Positions 26,825 through 36,492 of a stretch of DNA of 64,000 nucleotides are shown here, one piece after another. Below the pieces are notes generated by a model. That model ran no database searches, was not told the origin of the DNA, and saw only the letters and a list, made by a program, of their open reading frames with translations. A program made the position numbers and the translations under genes. The stretch covers positions 181,587 through 245,586 of the forward strand of contig NZ_KK211279.1 of the NCBI RefSeq assembly GCF_000621445.1, read 5' to 3'. Origin of the DNA: Alkalihalobacillus bogoriensis ATCC BAA-922. GTDB lineage: Bacteria > Bacillota > Bacilli > Bacillales > Bacillaceae_F. Position 1 is the first letter of the stretch; every line of letters begins with the position of its first letter.

Positions 26825-27811
26825 TTAATGCGTGGATATTGTATCTTTTTTTGCTTCCGTCCGCAAGACAATCACCCTTTGAAGTACAATAAACAATAGT
26901 AACAATAAACCAATAGCAATTCTAGTCCACCAAGCACTAAGGGACCCTTCGAATACGATAAGGGATTGAATTGTCCCTAGAATTAATACACCAATGACAC
27001 TACCAGCAACATACCCTACCCCACCCGTTAGTAAAGTACCTCCAATCACAACTGCTGCAATGGCATTCAATTCAAATCCGTTTGCATGTAATCCATATCC
27101 AGATAACATGTAGAAAGTGAACACAATTCCGGCAAGTGACGCACAAAAACCACTTAATGTGTATACAAGTATTTTAGTCTTAGCAACTGGTAGTCCCATC
27201 AGTAATGCTGACTGCTCATTGCCTCCAATAGCATAGACATTACGACCAAATTTTGTGTAGTGCGCGATAAAAACAGCAGCAACTACAACAAGTAAAGCAA
27301 TAATTACACTTATAGAGATAAAATAATCGCCAATATATATTCTCGTACGTGCCATAAAACTAAAAAAATCATCATTTATCGTAATCGTTTGAACACTAAT
27401 AACAAAGCTTAATCCTCTCGCTAAAAACATCCCTGCTAAGGTGACGATGAAAGGTTGCAGATTAAAATAATGAATACAACACCCCATTAAAAATCCTAAA
27501 ATAGGACCAACCATCAGTGCTATTGGGATGACTAACCATGGCGGTAGCCCTTCCATTAGTAAACTTGCTACAATCATACTTGTTAAAGCAATAACGGACC
27601 CCACAGATAAATCGATACCACCGGATAAAATAACAAAGGTCATACCGACCGCAACTATAATTAAAAATGCATTATCAATGAACAAATTCATAAATACTTG
27701 TGGTGAAGAAAAATTATCATATCGTAATAAGCCAAAAGTATACATAAGTACAAATAGTCCAACAGTAATGAAAACTGGAATCATCCTAGTATTTATTTCA
27801 AGACGGTTCAT
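26825..27811 (-). CDS. yjfF: sugar ABC transporter permease (YjfF-like)
   Basis: Second permease of the galactofuranose-type importer. 328 residues, about nine membrane segments, with the BPD_transp_2 pattern: VGMTFVILSGGIDLSVGSVIAL, MGCCIHYFNLQPFIVTLAGMFLARG, GGNEQSALLMGLPVAKTK and NAIAAVVIGGTLLTGGVGYV. Start codon overlaps the stop of the upstream permease (ATGA), so the operon is translationally coupled. In E. coli YtfQRT-YjfF takes up galactofuranose; here the exact furanose is inferred. Confidence 0.9.
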   Translation of the reverse strand: MNRLEINTRMIPVFITVGLFVLMYTFGLLRYDNFSSPQVFMNLFIDNAFLIIVAVGMTFVILSGGIDLSVGSVIALTSMIVASLLMEGLPPWLVIPIALMVGPILGFLMGCCIHYFNLQPFIVTLAGMFLARGLSFVISVQTITINDDFFSFMARTRIYIGDYFISISVIIALLVVVAAVFIAHYTKFGRNVYAIGGNEQSALLMGLPVAKTKILVYTLSGFCASLAGIVFTFYMLSGYGLHANGFELNAIAAVVIGGTLLTGGVGYVAGSVIGVLILGTIQSLIVFEGSLSAWWTRIAIGLLLLLFIVLQRVIVLRTEAKKDTISTH

Positions 27812-28836
27812 GATAGTGTCACTCCCTTGTCTTGATTCACTTTTTTTCTAGAAAACAAGCTATAAAAACGCTTGCGGAACTCAGATGATTGCAAGAGACA
27901 AACAAGTAACACGACTACAGCTTTTACTACTAGGATAGTTTCAGCAGGTACACCAATGGAATAAATGGTTGTCGTTAAACTTTGTATAATTAAGGCTCCA
28001 ACCACTGTTCCCATTAAATAAAACCTTCCCCCCATTAATGAAGTTCCACCGATTACTACCGCTAAAATGGCATCTAACTCAAACCAAAGTCCAGCATTAT
28101 TACCATCAGCACTCATTACATTTGAACTTAAAATAAGACCAGCTACTCCTGCACAAAACCCGCAAAATAAATAAACAAATAATATGATATTTTTCGAATT
28201 AATACCTGAGAGTCTACTAGCTTCGGGATTCCCTCCGACCGATTCAATAAATAAACCTAATGACGTTCTTCTCGTCAAATACAAGGAAATAGCTAGAACA
28301 AATATAACAATATAGATTGAAAACGGAAGCATAAACAAATATCCGCCTCCTATGAAAGAATACGGGCTATAATAAACCGTCGTAATTTGTCCATTCGTAA
28401 TAAGCTGAGCAATTCCACGTCCAGCAACCATAAGAATTAATGTTGCAACAATTGGCTGAATACCTAAACGTGAAATAAGAACTCCATTCCATATCCCCAC
28501 TATACTCGCTACTGCAAGTGCTAAAGCCATAGCTAAGAACAAAGGAAAGATAGAATCAGACGCCCCTAGACTTCCTCCAACAATCGTTGCAGCAATCGCT
28601 CCGGTTATGGCAATTACTGAACCCACCCCAAGATCAATTCCTTTCGTCGCAATAACTAATGTCATCCCAATTGAAACAAGGATAAGTGGGGCACCACGAT
28701 TTAATATATTTATTATATTGCCAGTCAAATAGCCATTTCTTACTTCAATCACAAAAAAGCTAGGATTAAAAATGAGATTAATAAGCAGGATAAAGGCTAG
28801 AATAACAAGCGGCCAAAAAAGTTTAGACTTTATCAT
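27808..28836 (-). CDS. ytfT: sugar ABC transporter permease (YtfT-like)
   Basis: First permease of the same importer; 342 residues with a hydrophobic BPD_transp_2 fold. Motifs: VSIGMTLVIATKGIDLGVGSVIAI, ISRLGIQPIVATLILMVAGRGIAQL, GGNPEASRLSGINSKNI and LDAILAVVIGGTSLMGGRFYL. Both its start and its stop overlap neighbouring genes by four bases (ATGA). Confidence 0.9.
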   Translation of the reverse strand: MIKSKLFWPLVILAFILLINLIFNPSFFVIEVRNGYLTGNIINILNRGAPLILVSIGMTLVIATKGIDLGVGSVIAITGAIAATIVGGSLGASDSIFPLFLAMALALAVASIVGIWNGVLISRLGIQPIVATLILMVAGRGIAQLITNGQITTVYYSPYSFIGGGYLFMLPFSIYIVIFVLAISLYLTRRTSLGLFIESVGGNPEASRLSGINSKNIILFVYLFCGFCAGVAGLILSSNVMSADGNNAGLWFELDAILAVVIGGTSLMGGRFYLMGTVVGALIIQSLTTTIYSIGVPAETILVVKAVVVLLVCLLQSSEFRKRFYSLFSRKKVNQDKGVTLS

Positions 28837-30353
28837 AAGCCACCTCCAGCAATTTCACTCATAATGTATTGTTGGTTAATTTCCCCATTATTCACTACCT
28901 CTGAAATTTTTTTTCGGTCTCTTAAAATGGCAATTTTTTTGCTACATCTCACCACTTCTTCTAACTCTGCTGAAATGAACAAAAAAGATTTCCCCTCGGC
29001 ACTTAATGTCATCATTAATTTTTCAATTTCAGCTTTTGCACCGACATCAATTCCTCGAGTTGGCTCATCAAGGATGAGCAAATCCGGATTTGTAATCAAC
29101 CACCTTGCTAATAATACTTTTTGCTGGTTCCCGCCACTTAAGTTTTTAATAAGTTGATCAGGGTTAGGAGGGTTTATATTTAGTAATTTAATATACTCAT
29201 TAGCAATTTCAATTTGTTTATTCCTCGCAATATAGTTAAACCAACCTTTTACCCCTTGTATAGCTAAAATCATATTTTCTCGAACTGATAACTCGGGTAT
29301 GATTCCTTCTGATTTCCTATTTTCAGAACAAAAAGCAATTCCATGGTCAATTGCATGTTTCGGAGAATGTAAATGCGCTACTTTCCCATGAATCTTCACT
29401 TGTCCGAAATCAATTTTATCCGCTCCAAATAACAATCTCACAAGCTCTGTCCTACCTGAACCTAATAATCCAGCTATTCCAACAATTTCACCGGTATGAA
29501 TTGTTAAATTAAACGGATGTATTCGTCCAACCTTTGACACATCTATCGCTTCCAAAAGAATGTCTTTTTTGCTATTTTCTTGTTCCATTTGCTTTTTTTC
29601 AAGCTTTAAATCTAGCTCTACCTTTTCTTTTCCTATCATTTTTGTAATTAAATCAAACCTGGACAAATGCTCGGGGAGATATTCCCCAATGTACTGTCCG
29701 TTCCGAAGAATTGTTATTCGATCAGAAATTTCATAGATTTGATCAAGGAAATGACTAATAAACACAATCGCCATCCCCTCTTCTCTAAGCTTACGGATAA
29801 CATCAAATAGTTGATTGACTTCATTCATATCTAAACTCGAAGTTGGTTCATCGAGGATGAGAATCTTAGCTGAAATATTAAGAGCACGTGCAATTGATAT
29901 CATTTGTTGGATCGCAACTGAATAGGATGAAAGATCCTTTGTCACATCCACATTTAAATTTAACCGCTTGAGTAACTCTTCTGCTCTTACCTTCATCTGC
30001 TTCCAATCAATTTTTCCTTTGTTAATGATTTCTCTTCCGATGAATATATTTTCTACAACCGATAATTTTGCACATAAATTAACTTCTTGATAAACCGTAC
30101 TAATTCCGAACTCTTGACTCTGTAAAGGGCTTGTCACATCAATTGGTAGTCCTTCAAGATGAATATCTCCACTATCTATCTGGTAAACGCCTGTTAAGAC
30201 TTTAATCAATGTTGATTTTCCTGCACCGTTTTCTCCCATTAACGCGTGAACTTCACCTGGGAACAAACGAAAGGAAACGTCTGACAAAGCTTTTACTCCT
30301 GGAAACACCTTCGTAATTTTTTTCATTTCGAGTATCGGTGATTTTGTTTCCAT
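28833..30353 (-). CDS. ytfR: sugar ABC transporter ATP-binding protein (YtfR-like, two NBDs)
   Basis: 506 residues with two nucleotide-binding domains in one chain. The first has Walker A GENGAGKST (about 40), signature SYSVAIQQMISIARAL and Walker B ILILDEPTSSLD. The second has a degenerate Walker A (GLLGSGRTE), signature LSGGNQQKVLLARWL and Walker B LLILDEPTRGID, the usual pattern of RbsA/YtfR ATPases. ATG 30353 is behind GAGGGAAAAAGCA. It is separated from the binding-protein gene by a spacer with a stem-loop. Confidence 0.93.
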   Translation of the reverse strand: METKSPILEMKKITKVFPGVKALSDVSFRLFPGEVHALMGENGAGKSTLIKVLTGVYQIDSGDIHLEGLPIDVTSPLQSQEFGISTVYQEVNLCAKLSVVENIFIGREIINKGKIDWKQMKVRAEELLKRLNLNVDVTKDLSSYSVAIQQMISIARALNISAKILILDEPTSSLDMNEVNQLFDVIRKLREEGMAIVFISHFLDQIYEISDRITILRNGQYIGEYLPEHLSRFDLITKMIGKEKVELDLKLEKKQMEQENSKKDILLEAIDVSKVGRIHPFNLTIHTGEIVGIAGLLGSGRTELVRLLFGADKIDFGQVKIHGKVAHLHSPKHAIDHGIAFCSENRKSEGIIPELSVRENMILAIQGVKGWFNYIARNKQIEIANEYIKLLNINPPNPDQLIKNLSGGNQQKVLLARWLITNPDLLILDEPTRGIDVGAKAEIEKLMMTLSAEGKSFLFISAELEEVVRCSKKIAILRDRKKISEVVNNGEINQQYIMSEIAGGGL

Positions 30354-30386
30354 TGCTTTTTCCCTCCATTGATATCTCTATTAAAA

Positions 30387-30433
30387 GAAACCACTCTTTA
30401 AAAGGGAATGTATTCTAGAATAAGAGTGGTTCC
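30387..30433 (-). promoter_or_regulatory. intercistronic stem-loop between YtfQ-like and YtfR-like genes
   Basis: GGAACCACTCTT / AAAGAGTGGTTTC pairs 12 or so bases across a 22-base loop in the 92-base gap after the binding-protein stop. No strong U-run follows; a role in higher expression of the binding protein is inferred. Confidence 0.6.
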
Positions 30434-30445
30434 TACTAATAAAAG

Positions 30446-31492
30446 TTAGTAAGTTCTAGACTCAATGAGATCCGCGGCTTGGTCCATCGTATACATCGAT
30501 TCTTCTACTGCAATACGTTTTGGAAGTTCGTTACCAGCAAAGTGATCTTCTATTAAACCGACGAGCTGTGGTCCAAACTGCGGGTTACACTCAATCGTTA
30601 CATTCATTTTTCCTGCAACCATAGCTTCAAAAGCGCCTTTTACTGCATCGACTCCGATGACTATAATATCTTCTGCTGGGTTTAGACCATATTCCTCTAT
30701 CGCTTGAATTGCACCAATTGCCATATCATCATTGTGTGCGTATAATACATCAATATTGTCCCCATCCGATCTCAAGAAAGCTTCCATCACTTCCTTACCT
30801 TCTGTTCGGGTGAAATCACCTGTTTGTGATTGAGTAATCTTAAATTTCGGGTGGTTTGCTATTACTTCTTCAAAACCTTTCTTTCGATCAATAGCTGGAG
30901 CAGATCCGACAGTTCCTTGAAGCTCAACAATATTTACTTCACCGTCATAATCAGCCATCTCTTCAACCAACCAGTTTGCCGCTTTTCGCCCCTCTTCTAC
31001 AAAGTCTGATCCTAGGAAAGTTACCCAAAGAGAGTCATCTTCTATATCTACTGCTCTGTCTGCTAGGAAAACAGGAATATCTGCATCTTTTGCTTCCTGT
31101 AATACTGTTTCAAACCCTGTTTCTACTACCGGAGAAAACACAATCGCATCCACACCTTGTGAGATAAAAGAACGAATCGCCATAATTTGATTTTGCTGTT
31201 GCTGTTGCGCATCAGAGAATTGCAATTCATGACCTGCCTCCTTAATTGCGTCTTGAATTGACTGCGTGTTGGCAGTTCTCCACTCACTTTCAGCTCCAAC
31301 TTGGGAAAATCCAATTACAAGCTTGTCTTTTGTCTTTTCATCATTACCATTACTATCTTCTTCATTTGATCTGTCTTGAGTTGGACTTTCTCCTTCTGGG
31401 GCGCTATTTGCCTCATCTCCACTTCCGCATGCCGACAAAAAAAGTAAAAGTGCCATTGCTACAAAAAATAATGTCCATACCCCTTTTTTCAT
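30446..31492 (-). CDS. ytfQ: sugar-binding lipoprotein of ABC importer (YtfQ-like)
   Basis: Binds a sugar outside the cell and delivers it to YtfT/YjfF. 348 residues; signal peptide with lipobox LSAC (Cys22), an acidic Asn/Glu linker, then a periplasmic-binding type I fold. It follows E. coli YtfQ block by block: VIGFSQVGAESEWR, QNQIMAIRSFISQGVDAI, PVFLADRAVD, NIVELQGTVGSAPAIDRKKGF, YAHNDDMAIGAIQAIEEYG. That similarity is the basis for calling galactofuranose or a related furanose. ATG 31492 is behind AGGAGGTAGTGAGTG. A run of five Gln lies near residue 98. Confidence 0.92.
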   Translation of the reverse strand: MKKGVWTLFFVAMALLLFLSACGSGDEANSAPEGESPTQDRSNEEDSNGNDEKTKDKLVIGFSQVGAESEWRTANTQSIQDAIKEAGHELQFSDAQQQQQNQIMAIRSFISQGVDAIVFSPVVETGFETVLQEAKDADIPVFLADRAVDIEDDSLWVTFLGSDFVEEGRKAANWLVEEMADYDGEVNIVELQGTVGSAPAIDRKKGFEEVIANHPKFKITQSQTGDFTRTEGKEVMEAFLRSDGDNIDVLYAHNDDMAIGAIQAIEEYGLNPAEDIIVIGVDAVKGAFEAMVAGKMNVTIECNPQFGPQLVGLIEDHFAGNELPKRIAVEESMYTMDQAADLIESRTY

Positions 31493-31557
31493 CACTCACT
31501 ACCTCCTTTTCATTTGCTATCCAATAGCTCGATTTCCTATTTGGCTAGCGTACCCTT

Positions 31558-31576
31558 ATTGTAAAGCGCTTACAAT
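31558..31576. promoter_or_regulatory. cre-like palindrome upstream of the YtfQ-like gene
   Basis: ATTGTAAAGCGCTTACAAT is a near-perfect dyad (TTGTAA..TTACAA around AGCGCT) 66 bases before the YtfQ-like start. It has one base too many between half-sites for the cre consensus, so it may be CcpA or a local regulator. Confidence 0.45.
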
Positions 31577-31830
31577 TCGAAGTTAATAAACAAGATTTCG
31601 AAAATTGTATAAGTTATTTCACTTCGAGATTTCATTTTGAATTTAAAGTTGTGTTTATTTTTTTAAAAGTTATATTAATTTTCGATGGTGCAAGTTTGTC
31701 ATTTTATTTTCTTTTAAATCATGTATGATAAAGCTACATAAATAAAAAAATCCTTTTCGAAATGCTCTGAAACTTAGTTCACTGTAAATTCCCATATTAT
31801 CGTAAAGTATTCCAATTTTCAGAGAATTCA

Positions 31831-31856
31831 CTTACAATATTAATTAAGCGCTTACA
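31831..31856. promoter_or_regulatory. second GCGCTTACA element, before the kinase operon
   Basis: TTAAGCGCTTACA (31844-31856) has one mismatch to cre, and a further CTTACA lies 20 bases upstream. It is 24 bases before the kinase start at 31880. The divergent region 31493-31879 holds this, the site at 31558 and AT-rich promoter DNA only. Confidence 0.4.
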
Positions 31857-31879
31857 TTTAACTAAATGGACTGGTATTA

Positions 31880-33622
31880 ATGATGATGAAAATAAAAAAG
31901 TTCCTATTTTCAAGTTTACGGACGAAGCTCTTAGTCATGTTTATCCTATTAACTGTCGTACCTCTTATTCTAGTTGGAGTTGTTTCCTACTCTAAAGCTG
32001 TAGCAATTATTACAGAAAACGCACATGCAAACGCACAACTGAAAAGTACACAATTAAGTCAAGATATTGATGGCATTATTCAAGATACAATGAGATTTGC
32101 TGAGATTGGTAAGCATGAAAGTACCGTTCGTTTTCTAATGGATATAGATAATGATGAAACGTATAACGATGCTAAAACGATTCTCAATTTATTTCCTTTC
32201 TATCGTGAAATCATTCCTTCAAGCAAATATGTAATTGATATTAATATCATGAGCAACAAACAAAAAGGTATTAGTGAAAAAGAAGGCGTCTTTTATAGAG
32301 AGGAACCACTTTCTACTTATAATAATCAACATGGCATTCCACATAACATAACTAACTCCTTGATAACGTTAAAAAAAGAGGAAGGAAACGGAGTTATTTC
32401 TATTACACACCCTATTATTTGGGACATCACTTACGAGGTAATTGGGCACATCACCATTTTTCTCCATCCTTCTATCATTGATCGCACCTTAAACGACACC
32501 GCAAAAACAACAGATTCATTTCTCATTTATTCAGAGCATCATAAAGAAATATTGTTTACTAAAAACGTAACTAATGAGCTGGATATAGAAGAAATCATTG
32601 CTGTAACCAAGGCAAAAAAAAATGATAGATTATATAACTCCCTATTTATTGTAAGTGATACTTCAGCTGTAACAGGTTGGATGGTTATCGGTATAGTACC
32701 TGAATCATTGTTAATGAAAGAGGCTAATGATATTAGAAATCTTATTATCGGTACCGTAGCTTGTAGTATTATTTTTACAATTTCTCTTTACTACTATATT
32801 TCTTCTATGTTAATAAGACCTATCCGTAATCTTATGGATAAAATGAAAATCGCATCAAAAGGAAATCTCGATGTAAAAATTAATAAAATAAGTCATGATG
32901 AAATAGCAGAATTGGGAGACTCCTTTAATATCATGATCCACAAAATAAAATCACTACTAGAAAAAAGTATTCGGGAAGAAAAGCAATTGAAATTTGCAGA
33001 GTTACGAACTCTTCAAGCTCAAATCAATCCACACTTTTTATATAACACTTTAGATACAATTATTTGGATGGCTGAAGCAAAAAAAGGAAAGGACGTTATC
33101 GAAATAACAAAAGCATTATCGCACTTTTTTCGCCTCACTTTAAGCCAAGGCAGAGATGTCATTACAATTGCACAGGAAATTGAACATATCAAAAATTATC
33201 TCGTCATTCAGCAAACAAGGTATCGCGATATCTTAGAGCTAAATATCGAAGTAAGTGAAGAACTAAATGAATATTCCATTCTTAAAATCACTTTGCAACC
33301 CCTTGTAGAAAATGCTATTTATCACGGTATAAAAAATAAACGTGGCAAAGGCCTCTTGCAAATTAAAGGTGGATTTACGATAGAAGGTTATATTCAATTT
33401 AAAATTATCGATAATGGCATTGGCATGAATGAAGAAACTTTATCGAAAGTGAAATACCATTTATACAATGGGTTTCCAATTGAAAGTCAAAGTGGTGGAT
33501 TTGGGATGTATAACGTACAAGAACGAATTAACCTATACTATGGCGAGCCATTTGGGCTAACGATCGAAAGCAGCTACCAAAATGGCACAACAGTTTGTTT
33601 AACACTACCAGCATTGAGGTGA
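31880..33622 (+). CDS. sensor histidine kinase, YesM family
   Basis: 580 residues: membrane segment at about 15-37 (LLVMFILLTVVPLILVGVVS), extracellular Cache-like sensor, second membrane segment near 290-315, HAMP, His_kinase domain with LQAQINPHFLYNTLDT, and HATPase with NGIGM and GGFGMYNVQERI. First of three plus-strand genes (kinase, response regulator, sugar-binding lipoprotein), divergent from the YtfQRT-YjfF importer, which it most likely controls. RBS is weak (GGACTGG); three consecutive ATG codons make the exact start uncertain by two residues. Confidence 0.93.
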   Translation: MMMKIKKFLFSSLRTKLLVMFILLTVVPLILVGVVSYSKAVAIITENAHANAQLKSTQLSQDIDGIIQDTMRFAEIGKHESTVRFLMDIDNDETYNDAKTILNLFPFYREIIPSSKYVIDINIMSNKQKGISEKEGVFYREEPLSTYNNQHGIPHNITNSLITLKKEEGNGVISITHPIIWDITYEVIGHITIFLHPSIIDRTLNDTAKTTDSFLIYSEHHKEILFTKNVTNELDIEEIIAVTKAKKNDRLYNSLFIVSDTSAVTGWMVIGIVPESLLMKEANDIRNLIIGTVACSIIFTISLYYYISSMLIRPIRNLMDKMKIASKGNLDVKINKISHDEIAELGDSFNIMIHKIKSLLEKSIREEKQLKFAELRTLQAQINPHFLYNTLDTIIWMAEAKKGKDVIEITKALSHFFRLTLSQGRDVITIAQEIEHIKNYLVIQQTRYRDILELNIEVSEELNEYSILKITLQPLVENAIYHGIKNKRGKGLLQIKGGFTIEGYIQFKIIDNGIGMNEETLSKVKYHLYNGFPIESQSGGFGMYNVQERINLYYGEPFGLTIESSYQNGTTVCLTLPALR

Positions 33623-33626
33623 TAAC

Positions 33627-35150
33627 ATGAAGAAGATTTTTTTGGTTGATGATGAAATAGTCGTCCGTGAAGGTATCCGAAACTGTATTGATTGGATTAA
33701 GGAAGGGTTCGACTATTGCGGAGATGCTCCAGATGGAGAAATTGCTTTACCACTCATTGAAAAGCAACAACCAGATATCGTAATAACAGACATTAAAATG
33801 CCATTTATGGACGGGTTAGAGATGTGCCGAGTTTTACGAAAAAAAATGCCCCAAATAAAAATCGTTATTCTCAGTGGTCATGATGAATTTGAATATGCTC
33901 GTGAAGCAATGCGAATTGATATAAATGAATATTGCCTTAAACCTATAAGTGCAGACGAATTACTTCAAATATTAACAAGGGTCTCATTACAAATAGAATA
34001 TGAAAGAAGAGAAAGACAAAAACTGATTGAGCTAGAAAGCCAAGCGAACCAATCGATAACAATGAAAAGAGAAAAGTTTTTATTAGAATTATGCGAAGGA
34101 TGTCACACGACCTCATATGCCATTAATGAAGCTACCAAACTAGGAATTCCTCTTATTGCAAATTATTATTTTGTCCTTATTATCGATAGTGAAAATATAC
34201 AAACGGTGCACTCCTTGGATAAAGTAACCTATGTTCGATTTAATCGAAAAATGAGTGAAACCGTTCTTATTTTCCAAGGTGAAACGATAAAACAATTAGA
34301 AGCAATCATCACAGAAATCAAAATACAAATGGAAATGAAAACAAAACAAAACAATCAACATTATGGTGTCGGTACGATTAAAGATAGAATACTAGAGATA
34401 TCTCATTCATTTTCAGAGGCATATGAACAAAAATACTATCAGTCAAAACAACATCATATTCTTTTTAATGAAACATTACCCACATTTGAGCTCCAACTTA
34501 ACTTTAATAAAAAAGACTTACAACATTTTTTGAAATTTGGCCATGTAAATGAGATTAATAGCTTTTGTAAAAATTACGTAATGGCACTTAAAGAAAAAAT
34601 TAATGAGAAACCATTTTGGTACTATTATTGCCTAATTGACTTTACAAACGTCACTATTGAATTTCTAAAGGAGTTTTGTCCACAAAGCACATGCGTTCTA
34701 GATAAAGTTAAAAAAATTGAAATGAAAGCTAATAAAGACATTGACTACATTATTCAATATATGATTGGTATTCTAGAGATTGTTATAAATCATCGTGATA
34801 AATCTAAAAGTAAAAACTTCCCTATTATTCAAAAAGCAAAAGATTTTATACAAGAACATTTTCAAAATCCAGACTTATCGTTACAAATGATTTCTAATAA
34901 TGTCAATGTAAGTCCATCATACTTTAGCCACTTATTTAGTCAAGAAACTGGTCAAACTTTAAAGGAGTATGTAACAACCACACGAATTGAGAAAGCAAAA
35001 GACCTCCTTCTCATGACAAATGAAAAAACGTACGAAATTGCACTAAAAGTCGGTTATAATGATTCTCATTATTTTTGCAATATGTTTAAAAAGATAACAG
35101 GAATGACAACAAAAACATTTAAAAATCAAAGACAAAAATCAATCTATTAG
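33627..35150 (+). CDS. AraC-type response regulator, YesN family
   Basis: 507 residues. Receiver domain 1-125 with VDDE, phospho-acceptor Asp55 in IVITDIKMP and NEYCLKPIS; middle linker region; AraC helix-turn-helix pair at about 405-505 (LQMISNNVNVSPSYFSHLFSQ; YEIALKVGYNDSHYFCNMFKK). An intact counterpart to the split regulator at 7568-9102 and a useful length reference for it. ATG 33627 is behind GAGGTGATAAC, four bases after the kinase stop. Likely activates the divergent sugar importer. Confidence 0.94.
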   Translation: MKKIFLVDDEIVVREGIRNCIDWIKEGFDYCGDAPDGEIALPLIEKQQPDIVITDIKMPFMDGLEMCRVLRKKMPQIKIVILSGHDEFEYAREAMRIDINEYCLKPISADELLQILTRVSLQIEYERRERQKLIELESQANQSITMKREKFLLELCEGCHTTSYAINEATKLGIPLIANYYFVLIIDSENIQTVHSLDKVTYVRFNRKMSETVLIFQGETIKQLEAIITEIKIQMEMKTKQNNQHYGVGTIKDRILEISHSFSEAYEQKYYQSKQHHILFNETLPTFELQLNFNKKDLQHFLKFGHVNEINSFCKNYVMALKEKINEKPFWYYYCLIDFTNVTIEFLKEFCPQSTCVLDKVKKIEMKANKDIDYIIQYMIGILEIVINHRDKSKSKNFPIIQKAKDFIQEHFQNPDLSLQMISNNVNVSPSYFSHLFSQETGQTLKEYVTTTRIEKAKDLLLMTNEKTYEIALKVGYNDSHYFCNMFKKITGMTTKTFKNQRQKSIY

Positions 35151-35169
35151 AAGTAGGGGGAACATTGTA

Positions 35170-36156
35170 ATGGAAAGATTATTATGCATAACAACTTTCA
35201 TATGCTTATTCCTTTCTGTTTCCTGTAGCTTTCAAACTGAAAATGTGATTGAGTCGAACCTCGAAGCGTTGAATGAAGAGAGCACTTCCCTTCCCTCTCA
35301 AAATATTACTTTTGCTATCATTTATCCCGTGGCCCATCCTTTTTTTGAAGGAGTTACAATTAGTGCTACAGAAACGGCTGAACTACTAGGTGTTGACCTT
35401 ATCATCCGTGCGCCAGCGACAGCGACTGTTGAAGAACAAATTCAAATCATCGATAATCTTATTCATCAAGAAGTGAATGGGATCGCCATCGGACCAACAG
35501 ATTCCGCCGCGCTAACACCTTTTATTGATAAGGCAATCGATTCAGGTATTCAAGTTATTTGCTTTGATACAGATGCACCGGAAAGTAAACGGTTATCCTA
35601 CATCGGTACCGATAATTATTCTGCTGGAGAGCATTTGGGAGAAGTTGTCGCGAGATTAATGGATTATGAGGGGACTATTATTAGCAGTACTGGGTTATCA
35701 TCAATGCAAAACCTCAATTCAAGAATTGAAGGAGTTAATAAATCGCTACAAAAATATCCTAACATAGAGATAGTAGATATTCGTTATAGTGACGGAATAC
35801 CGTCCAACACTATAGCGAATATTGAAGAAATGATTGCTGAATACCCTGACTTCACAGCATTAGTGGGTATTGACTCATTATCAGGACCTGCAGCGGTTAC
35901 TGTTTTTAAAGCGCAAGGGCTCAATGATAAAATTGCTGTTACTTTCGATGATTTACCAATGACTTTAAAAGGAATAACTACCAAACAAATAACTAGCACA
36001 ATTTCACAAAGCCAATATGCATGGGGGGAACTAATAATACAAAGTCTCTTTGATGCCCATCATGGAAATAATATCCCAATGTATGAATTAACGGAAACAT
36101 TAGAAGTAAATGATACGAACATCCAACAATATATAAGTAGCTCCACTGGGGAATGA
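35170..36156 (+). CDS. second sugar-binding lipoprotein (sensor-type, YtfQ/RbsB fold)
   Basis: 328 residues; hydrophobic signal with Cys19 in a lipobox-like SVSC, then a type I sugar-binding fold (ITFAIIYPVAHPFFEGVTISATETAE, QIIDNLIHQEVNGIAIGPTDS, VICFDTDAPES, IGTDNYSAGEHLGEVV, DDLPMTLKGI). It is encoded with a kinase and response regulator, not with the permeases, which have their own binding protein. So it is more likely a co-sensor that presents sugar to the kinase than a transport subunit (inference). ATG 35170 is behind AGTAGGGGGAACATTGTA. Confidence 0.88.
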   Translation: MERLLCITTFICLFLSVSCSFQTENVIESNLEALNEESTSLPSQNITFAIIYPVAHPFFEGVTISATETAELLGVDLIIRAPATATVEEQIQIIDNLIHQEVNGIAIGPTDSAALTPFIDKAIDSGIQVICFDTDAPESKRLSYIGTDNYSAGEHLGEVVARLMDYEGTIISSTGLSSMQNLNSRIEGVNKSLQKYPNIEIVDIRYSDGIPSNTIANIEEMIAEYPDFTALVGIDSLSGPAAVTVFKAQGLNDKIAVTFDDLPMTLKGITTKQITSTISQSQYAWGELIIQSLFDAHHGNNIPMYELTETLEVNDTNIQQYISSSTGE

Positions 36157-36220
36157 TGAAAAAGGTAACTACTCAAAAAGCACATAGTGAAAATCAGCGT
36201 CATGAATGTTATCGCTTCCC

Positions 36221-36404
36221 GTTCGGACATATATTCCGCTATGTAAAGAAAAAACACCACTTTTCAATTTTTATCGGACATACGTTCCGCTACTTGACAG
36301 AATCAGCCTTCTGTAACCTTCTTTTCTTAAAAGTAACGGAACAGATGTCCGATAGCTTTTGAAAAGCGTTACTTTTTTATGAAATAGCGGATCGTATGTC
36401 CTCT
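36221..36404. repeat. Family A cluster 4: four copies, 2+2 inverted
   Basis: Forward copies 36221-36245 and 36271-36295, reversed copies 36330-36354 and 36380-36404; start spacings 50, 59, 50. The last copy is the most degenerate. It fills the gap 36157-36492 together with the terminator at 36452-36487. Confidence 0.9.
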
Positions 36405-36451
36405 GACTCGGATGTTTTTCTGCATCACCACCTGCCCTATCCACTGACAAC

Positions 36452-36487
36452 AAAAAGCCTCGGAACATACTGATTCCAAGGCTTTTG
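36452..36487. terminator. terminator between convergent units
   Basis: AAAAGCCT.GGAA / TTCC.AGGCTTTT stem, five bases after the stop of the ABC-2 permease gene; A-run on one side and T-run on the other, so bidirectional. Confidence 0.8.
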
Positions 36488-36492
36488 AACCC

